The notes beneath the pieces were generated by a model. It made no database searches. It had not been told where the DNA came from and saw only the letters and a list, made by a program, of their open reading frames with translations. Below are positions 59,035-64,000 of a DNA stretch of 64,000 nt, in pieces (positions within the stretch are counted from its first letter, which is position 1; every line of letters begins with the position of its first letter). The translations under genes were made by a program, and so were the position numbers. This DNA comes from Aminobacter sp039907765 (GTDB lineage Bacteria; Pseudomonadota; Alphaproteobacteria; Rhizobiales; Rhizobiaceae): NCBI RefSeq assembly GCF_039907765.1, contig NZ_JARDJI010000005.1, positions 197,029-261,028 on the forward strand. The letters are read 5' to 3'.

Positions 59035-59282
59035 GATGGTCCTCTCCTCGTGGCCGACGGTTGCCGGCAGGCGTCCAACCCATGGGGCGGACGACGACGG
59101 CATTAGCGTTTCCGACCGTACTGCGCAATGGCAGGTTGTGGGCCACGCGATGGAGTTCACCGCGCCATCGGCTGCTTTTGCCGAGCACACGACGGACACG
59201 GACTGTTCGATGGCCGGCAGACCGCCTATCTTGGCGATTCCAGGGCGGCGGTCAGGCCGCCGGCGCAGAATCGAGAGGGCAT
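59035..59282. other. 248-base divergent spacer upstream of the Kef-type gene
   Basis: No gene or clear RNA is seen. It must carry promoters for the lipoprotein (left) and the antiporter (right). The reading frame of the antiporter is open far upstream but codons there lack family similarity. Confidence 0.35.
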
Positions 59283-61139
59283 ATGGCGGCAGACGCGACG
59301 GGCAACGAACTGGTCCAGGTGGTGGCCTTGCTTGCGGCAGGCGTCGTTTCCGTTCCCCTGTTCAAGCGGCTCGGCCTCGGCTCGATTCTCGGTTATCTTT
59401 CTGCCGGCATCGTCATCGGCCCGTTCGGCCTTGCCGTCTTCTCCGAAGCAGAAACCATCCTGCATGTCGCCGAGCTGGGCGTGGTGATGTTCCTGTTCAT
59501 CATAGGCCTGGAGATGCAGCCGTCGCGGCTTTGGGGTCTCAGGCGCGAAATCTTCGGTCTCGGCGCCCTTCAGGTCGCGATCTGTGCCCTGCTGCTGACA
59601 GCGGTCGGCATCGCCACCGGCTTCCCCATCTCGCAGTCCTTCGTGGCGGGCGCCGGCTTCGTGCTGACGTCCACCGCGATCGTCATGCAACTGCTCGAGG
59701 AGCGGGGCGAACTCGGCACGCCCAAGGGCCAGCGCATGGTCTCGATCCTACTGCTCGAGGACCTCGCCATCGTGCCCCTTTTGGCACTCGTGGCCTTCCT
59801 CGCGCCTGTCGCACCCACCGACCAGGGCTCCGGCTGGGCGCAGCGGTTCACCGACATCGGCATCGGCGTCGGCGCCATCGTCGGTCTGGTCTTCGCCGGG
59901 CGCTATCTGCTCAACCCGCTGTTCCGGGTGCTTGCCGATTCGCGCGCCCGCGAGGTGATGACGGCGGCGGCACTGCTGGTCGTGCTGGGTTCGGCGCTCG
60001 CCATGCAGCTCAGCGGCCTGTCCATGGCCATGGGTGCCTTCCTGGCCGGCGTGCTGTTGTCCGAATCGACCTTCCGCCACCAGCTCGAGGCCGACGTCGA
60101 GCCATTCCGCGGCATCCTGCTCGGCATGTTCTTCATCGCCGTCGGCATGTCGCTCGATCTCGGCGTGGTCGCCGCCAACTGGCAGATGATCGCCGCCTAC
60201 GTACTCGTCTACATGGCGATGAAGGCGCTCGGGATCTATGTCGTCGCGCGCTTCCTGCATTCCGGGCATCGCGAAGCCCTGGAACGCGCTGTCGTCATGG
60301 CGCAGGGCGGCGAATTCGCCTTCGTCCTGTACTCGTCGGCGCTCGCCGTCGGCATCCTCGACGGCGAGGCAAACGCGATCCTTACCGCCATCATCATCAT
60401 CTCGATGGTGCTGACGCCGCTTGCGATCGCGGTACTGCGTCGTATCACCCCGCGCGACGAGCAATCGCTCGAAGGCGTGGACGTGGCCGCCGAACTCAGC
60501 GGCAGCGTGCTGATCATCGGTTTCGGCCGCTTCGGCCAGATCGTCAGCCAGCCGCTCCTGCTGCGCGGCGTCGACGTGTCGATCATCGACAACGACGTCG
60601 AGATGATCCAGGCGGCGGCCGACTTCGGATTCAAGATCTACTACGGCGACGGCACCCGGCTCGACATCCTGCACGCGGCGGGCGCGGGTCGGGCGCGCGC
60701 GGTGTTGATCTGCGTCGACAAGGAGGACGTGGCGGTTCGCATCGCGGAGCGGATGAAGGCCGAGTTCCCGCTGGTGCCGGTGCTCGCGCGCGCTTACGAC
60801 CGCGGCACCGCCATCCAGCTCATCCGTGCCGGGGTCGACTACCAGTTGCGCGAGACCTTCGAATCGGCGCTGCTGTTCGGCGGCGCGACGCTGCGGAAAC
60901 TCGGAGAGGACCCCGACGACGTCGCCGAAGTGATCGAGGACGTGCGAACCCGCGATGCGGCCCGGCTCGACATGCAGATCGCAGGCGACATCCAGTCCGG
61001 CAGCGACTACCTGCAGGGCAACATACCCGAGCCGGTGCCGACGCCGCTGACGCAGCCACGCCGCAGCGCCAAGGCACTGAACGACGAGGCAGCGGACGCG
61101 CTCAGCAAAAAGACCGGCGAGAAGGCGGAGAGGATCTGA
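59283..61139 (+). CDS. Kef-type (CPA2) potassium/proton antiporter with TrkA-N domain
   Basis: A 618-residue inner-membrane protein: about 12 helices form the CPA2 Na/H exchanger domain (residues about 5-385, with LGSILGYLSAGIVIGPFGLA and FAFVLYSSALAVGIL), followed by an RCK/TrkA-N domain with the NAD-binding motif VLIIGFGRFGQIVSQPLLLR. This matches glutathione-gated KefB/KefC efflux systems that protect cells from electrophiles, but glutathione ligands were not checked. The next gene begins 2 bases after its stop. Confidence 0.93.
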   Translation: MAADATGNELVQVVALLAAGVVSVPLFKRLGLGSILGYLSAGIVIGPFGLAVFSEAETILHVAELGVVMFLFIIGLEMQPSRLWGLRREIFGLGALQVAICALLLTAVGIATGFPISQSFVAGAGFVLTSTAIVMQLLEERGELGTPKGQRMVSILLLEDLAIVPLLALVAFLAPVAPTDQGSGWAQRFTDIGIGVGAIVGLVFAGRYLLNPLFRVLADSRAREVMTAAALLVVLGSALAMQLSGLSMAMGAFLAGVLLSESTFRHQLEADVEPFRGILLGMFFIAVGMSLDLGVVAANWQMIAAYVLVYMAMKALGIYVVARFLHSGHREALERAVVMAQGGEFAFVLYSSALAVGILDGEANAILTAIIIISMVLTPLAIAVLRRITPRDEQSLEGVDVAAELSGSVLIIGFGRFGQIVSQPLLLRGVDVSIIDNDVEMIQAAADFGFKIYYGDGTRLDILHAAGAGRARAVLICVDKEDVAVRIAERMKAEFPLVPVLARAYDRGTAIQLIRAGVDYQLRETFESALLFGGATLRKLGEDPDDVAEVIEDVRTRDAARLDMQIAGDIQSGSDYLQGNIPEPVPTPLTQPRRSAKALNDEAADALSKKTGEKAERI

Positions 61140-61141
61140 CG

Positions 61142-61693
61142 ATGACGCAAGTGGACAGGAAACGCGCGACCGAGGTCTTCACCTTTTGGCGCGAGGCGGG
61201 TCCGGAAAAATGGTTCCGCAAGGACGAGTCGTTCGACGTCCATTTCCGCGAGACCTTCGGCGACCTGCACATGGCAGCGGCGCGGCGCGACTGCGACCAC
61301 TGGTCGGCGGATGCCGAGGGCGCGCTGGCGCTGATGATCCTGCTCGACCAGTTCCCGCGCAACTGCTTCCGCGGCAGCGGCCACATGTATGCGACCGATC
61401 CGCTTGCCAGGCATTTTGCGCGCATGGCAATCGCCGACGGGCACGACATGGCGACCGACGCGCCGATCCGGGTGTTCTTCTACCTGCCCTTCTCGCATTC
61501 CGAGACACTTGCCGACCACGACGTCCCGCTGGAGCGATCGACGGCGCTCGGCGGCGACTACCTGAAGCACGCCATCGGCCATCGCGACATCGTCGCGCGC
61601 TTCGGTCGCTTCCCGCACCGCAACTTCATCCTGGGGCGCGATTCGACACCGCAGGAACTGGCATTTTTGGAAAGCGGCGGTTTCTCGGGCTGA
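61142..61693 (+). CDS. DUF924 family protein
   Basis: A 183-residue protein of the DUF924 family (TPR-like helical fold). It begins MTQVDRKRATEVFTFWREAG and has family blocks WFRKDESFDVHFRETFGDLH, LMILLDQFPRNCFRGSGHMY, FFYLPFSHSETLADHD and RFGRFPHRNFILGRDSTPQE. Function unknown. It lies 2 bases downstream of the Kef-type gene, so the pair is likely translated together. Confidence 0.9.
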   Translation: MTQVDRKRATEVFTFWREAGPEKWFRKDESFDVHFRETFGDLHMAAARRDCDHWSADAEGALALMILLDQFPRNCFRGSGHMYATDPLARHFARMAIADGHDMATDAPIRVFFYLPFSHSETLADHDVPLERSTALGGDYLKHAIGHRDIVARFGRFPHRNFILGRDSTPQELAFLESGGFSG

Positions 61694-61696
61694 TTC

Positions 61697-62272
61697 TCAG
61701 ATTTCCAGACGCATCAGCGGACGGCCGGGCTTGCGCTCGGCTGCCCGCACGAAGCCGGCCCTCTCGAACACCCTGGACGAGCCGACATAGAGGCTGCCGG
61801 AACGCGAGTCCTTCGAGTGATCCATCGGACAGGCTTCGAGCACGCGCGCTCCGGAGCGGCGGGCAAATGCGATGCCCGCACCGACGAGCCTGTGCGTCAG
61901 CCCCTGGCCGCGCGCCTTGTTGCGGATGAAGAAGCAGGAAATCGCCCAGACGCCCGGATCGGCTGCATCATCGACCGCCAGAGGCGCCGAAGCCCTGCCT
62001 GAATTGTTGAACTCCGGCACGTCGGCGCGCGGCCCGACCTGCATCCAGCCGACCGCCCGGCCGTCCTGGAAGGCAAGCAGGCCAGGCGGCGGCCCGGCCT
62101 CGATGCGCGCCTTGATGTGGTCCTTGTTGCGCTCGCGCGTGCTCTCGCGCCGCGCTGCCGGCGGCAGCCGGAAATAGGTGCACCAGCAGCCGTAGCAGGC
62201 GCCCTGCTTGCCGAACAGGTCCTCGAAATCGGGCCACAGCTCCGGCGTCAGCGGCAGGATGGAATCAGGCAT
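61697..62272 (-). CDS. GNAT-family N-acetyltransferase
   Basis: A 191-residue acetyltransferase. The start region MPDSILPLTPELWPDFEDLF precedes a Cys-rich GACYGCWCTYFRL. Acetyl-CoA motif A is in ISCFFIRNKARGQGLTHRLV. The C-terminus has GSSRVFERAGFVRAAERKPG. Substrate unknown. The gene is convergent with DUF924 (3-base gap) and divergent from dinB. Confidence 0.88.
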   Translation of the reverse strand: MPDSILPLTPELWPDFEDLFGKQGACYGCWCTYFRLPPAARRESTRERNKDHIKARIEAGPPPGLLAFQDGRAVGWMQVGPRADVPEFNNSGRASAPLAVDDAADPGVWAISCFFIRNKARGQGLTHRLVGAGIAFARRSGARVLEACPMDHSKDSRSGSLYVGSSRVFERAGFVRAAERKPGRPLMRLEI

Positions 62273-62329
62273 TGCACAACTCCCTTCCCTCCCTTGTTCC
62301 ACAGGGAGGGCTGGCATAAAATCCGCTCT

Positions 62330-62344
62330 GTTCTCTTTATGTTC
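62330..62344 (+). promoter_or_regulatory. LexA operator (SOS box) at dinB
   Basis: GTTC-TCTTTAT-GTTC: a direct repeat with seven bases between, matching the alphaproteobacterial SOS consensus GTTC-N7-GTTC exactly. A possible promoter is TTGTTC (62294-62299) with ATAAAA (62316-62321). It sits just before dinB, where LexA-controlled expression is known in the class. Confidence 0.85.
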
Positions 62345-62350
62345 GCAGTG

Positions 62351-63667
62351 ATGGCGATGCCTGTCAACGATCCCGGCCACGGTTTCTGCCGCGACTGCCT
62401 GAGCCTGCAGAAGGGCTCGGGACCGCGCTGCCACGCCTGCGGCAGCCCTCGCCTCTTGCGGCATCCCGAGCTCTACGGGCTGCACATCGCCCATATCGAC
62501 TGCGACGCCTTCTATGCGGCGGTGGAGAAGCGCGACAATCCCGAACTCAAGGACAAGCCGGTCATCATCGGCGGCGGCAAACGCGGCGTCGTCTCCACCG
62601 CCTGCTACATAGCCCGCATCCACGGCGTGCGGTCGGCCATGCCCATGTTCAAGGCGCTGGAGGCCTGCCCAGAGGCCGTCGTCATCAAGCCGGACATGGA
62701 GAAATATGTCCGGGTCGGCCGCCAGGTCCGGACGATGATGCAGGCACTGACCCCGCTGGTCGAGCCGCTGTCAATCGACGAGGCGTTCCTGGATCTCGCC
62801 GGCACGGAGCGGCTGCACGGCCTGCCGCCGGCGCTGGTGTTGGCGCGGTTCACCGCGTCGGTGGAGAGGGAAATCGGCATCACCGTTTCGGCCGGGCTTT
62901 CCTACTGCAAATTCCTGGCAAAGATCGCTTCCGACTTCCGCAAGCCGCGCGGCTTTGCGGTCATCGGCGAGGCCGAGGCGCCGGCATTCCTCGCCCAACA
63001 GCCGGTGACGACGATCTGGGGCGTCGGCAAGGCATTTGCCGCGACGCTGGAGCAAGACGGCATCCGCAGCATAGGCCAGCTCCAGCGCATGGAACTCAAC
63101 GAACTGATACGGCGCTATGGCACCATGGGCAGCAGGCTCTATCACCTGTCGCGCGGCAAGGACGAGCGCAAGGTGTCGCCCGACCAGGAGGCCAAGAGCG
63201 TGTCGGCAGAGACCACTTTCGACACCGACCTCGCTTCCTCAGGCGACCTGGTCCCGGTGCTGAGAGCCCTGTCCGAGAAAGTCTCGGCGCGACTGAAGAA
63301 GGCGGGCATCGCCGGCCGTACCGTGGTGCTGAAGCTCAAGACCCAGGACTTCAAGCTCCGCACCCGCAACCGCCAGCTCGCCGACCCCACCCGGCTCGCC
63401 GACCGCATCTTCCAAACCGGGCTGCAGCTCCTGGAGAAGGAGACGGACGGCACGAAATACCGGTTGCTCGGGATCGGCGTCAGTGATCTTTCCGATGACG
63501 ACAGGGCCGATCCTCCCGATCTCGTCGACCTCCAGGCGCGCAAACGCGCGCTGGCCGAGGGCGCCATCGACGCCCTGCGCGACAAGTTCGGGCGCAGGGC
63601 CGTCGAGACGGGATACACGTTCGGCAAGGGCAGCAACGCGCGCCCGCCGGAGCCCGTCGACGATTGA
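62351..63667 (+). CDS. dinB: DNA polymerase IV with N-terminal zinc-finger-like extension
   Basis: Y-family translesion polymerase. The 438-residue protein has an N-terminal Cys4 motif (FCRDCLSLQKGSGPRCHACG), known in rhizobial DinB, then the palm with IDCDAFYAAVEKRDNPEL and LSIDEAFLDLAG, the thumb/HhH region (TTIWGVGKAFAATLEQDGI) and a little-finger domain. ATG 62351 is chosen because the SOS box (62330-62344) overlaps an in-frame ATG at 62339; an ATG at 62357 is also possible. It has no beta-clamp motif read with confidence. Confidence 0.95.
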   Translation: MAMPVNDPGHGFCRDCLSLQKGSGPRCHACGSPRLLRHPELYGLHIAHIDCDAFYAAVEKRDNPELKDKPVIIGGGKRGVVSTACYIARIHGVRSAMPMFKALEACPEAVVIKPDMEKYVRVGRQVRTMMQALTPLVEPLSIDEAFLDLAGTERLHGLPPALVLARFTASVEREIGITVSAGLSYCKFLAKIASDFRKPRGFAVIGEAEAPAFLAQQPVTTIWGVGKAFAATLEQDGIRSIGQLQRMELNELIRRYGTMGSRLYHLSRGKDERKVSPDQEAKSVSAETTFDTDLASSGDLVPVLRALSEKVSARLKKAGIAGRTVVLKLKTQDFKLRTRNRQLADPTRLADRIFQTGLQLLEKETDGTKYRLLGIGVSDLSDDDRADPPDLVDLQARKRALAEGAIDALRDKFGRRAVETGYTFGKGSNARPPEPVDD

Positions 63668-63705
63668 AGCGGCTGCAAGCCGGCTGCGACGGCGCAGACC
63701 AGGTA

Positions 63706-63925
63706 TCAGGCAGGCTTGCCCTCGATGATGCTGATGCGCGGACCGGCATCGATCGTCCTGGTCAATCTGAAGCCCGCGGCCCCGAACAGTCGTGCGAACT
63801 CCTCTTCCGTGCGCTCCTGTCCGCCGGGGACCGCCAGCATGTTGAGGTCGGCGAACTTGGCGCGCGCGCCTTCGTTCGGCGGCGCCAGCACCGCCTCCAG
63901 CACGACCAGCGTGCCTTCGGGCCTA
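63706..63925 (-). pseudogene. C-terminal remnant of a SAM-dependent O-methyltransferase cut by an IS630-family element
   Basis: About 72 codons of a small-molecule O-methyltransferase remain: RPEGTLVVLEAVLAPPNEGA, FADLNMLAVPGGQERTEEEF, ARLFGAAGFRLTRTIDAGPR and ISIIEGKPA. These match the C-terminal end of the family (plant/bacterial type). At the TA at 63924-63925 the similarity stops and IS630 sequence begins. The N-terminal SAM domain lies beyond the element outside the window, if it still exists. A longer open frame through the junction is chimeric and not a real gene. Confidence 0.85.
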
Positions 63926-64000
63926 GAGTCAGTTTCATTTAGTTTGAAGCGTATCCGGCATTGCGGATGTAGTTTGCGCATTCGGTTGGTGTGAAGTTGT
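63926..64000 (-). mobile_element. IS630-family insertion sequence, terminal part
   Basis: Seventy-five bases at the right edge. The minus strand encodes the last residues of an IS630-type transposase (FTPTECANYIRNAGYASN then TAA at 63939-63941), with about a dozen non-coding bases (63926-63938) to the junction. IS630 elements insert at TA; the TA at 63924-63925 is the candidate target. The rest of the element and its other end lie outside the window. Confidence 0.82.
63939..64000 (-). CDS. IS630-family transposase, C-terminal fragment
   Basis: Twenty complete codons plus two bases are present, ending NFTPTECANYIRNAGYASN and TAA. The ending resembles IS630/ISRj-type transposases (ECANYxRxAGY). 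It continues past the window. Identity is from recognition of the C-terminal motif. Confidence 0.82.
   Translation of the reverse strand, partial: NFTPTECANYIRNAGYASN

Noticed and set aside
58808..61141. Long plus-strand frame leading into the DUF924 gene
   Set aside because: Only the last part (from ATG 61142) matches a family; the earlier stretch is out-of-frame over the Kef-type gene.
62339..62350. ATG at 62339 as the dinB start
   Set aside because: It overlaps the LexA box; the later ATG at 62351 fits better. It cannot be fully excluded.
63926..63981. N-terminal extension of the methyltransferase fragment (MRKLHPQCRIRFKLNETDSR)
   Set aside because: It is antisense/out-of-frame reading of IS630 DNA joined to the methyltransferase remnant, not a native start.

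Overview
The window is chromosomal DNA of a GC-rich alphaproteobacterium. Gene content and protein sequences point to the Hyphomicrobiales (Rhizobiales), most likely a Phyllobacteriaceae-type bacterium near Mesorhizobium or Aminobacter. This placement is inferred from recognised families, not from a database search. Supporting signs are a MucR/Ros regulator, CckA, a BA14K-family protein, an RNase E with an expanded S1 region, a DksA without a full zinc site, and a GTTC-N7-GTTC SOS box of the alphaproteobacterial type.

Region 1 (1-10145, almost all minus strand) is the translation/transcription super-cluster tRNA-Tyr, tRNA-Gly, tuf, [globin, broken DUF457 hydrolase], tRNA-Trp, secE, nusG, rplK, rplA, rplJ, rplL, rpoB. 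rpoB runs off the left edge. A structured L10 leader precedes rplJ and hairpins lie between rplL and rpoB. Region 2 (10345-19081) holds rlmB, an exported Asp-box protein, the glyoxylate operon gcl-hyi-glxR with a divergent IclR regulator, a BA14K protein, a YbaK-type deacylase, a GT90 glycosyltransferase and tRNA-Thr. Region 3 (19236-30470) has small exported proteins, nadK, a DEAD-box helicase, an OmpA lipoprotein, prfB with its programmed +1 frameshift, a VOC protein, and the cell-wall genes mrcA and amiC.

Region 4 (30471-45502) holds rne, a mucR homologue, a cyclopropane-fatty-acid synthase, a periplasmic phosphodiesterase, cpdB, the divergent lrp/ald pair for alanine catabolism, a second OmpA protein, and a tight four-gene run cysK-alaX-sseA-GNAT that joins cysteine chemistry to tRNA proofreading. 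Region 5 (45714-58082) holds an SDR, an MFS transporter, an RhlE-type helicase, deoD, cckA, an isolated fliO-like gene, dksA, sixA and the coupled ycjX/DUF697 pair. Region 6 (58155-64000) holds two exported small proteins, a Kef-type antiporter overlapping in layout with a DUF924 gene, a GNAT protein and dinB under a probable LexA operator. The right edge is an O-methyltransferase gene cut by an IS630-family element, of which only the transposase C-terminus is inside the window.

Most of the window is ordinary core genome. No CRISPR array, rRNA, prophage or obvious defence island was seen, and no convincing wholly new system. The most rewarding points are the IS630 insertion, the dinB SOS box (which also bears on its start codon), the prfB frameshift site, the L10 leader, the cysK-alaX-sseA-GNAT operon, the long low-complexity insert in the RNase E S1 domain, the frameshifted hydrolase inside the tuf-secE interval, and several unassigned small exported proteins.
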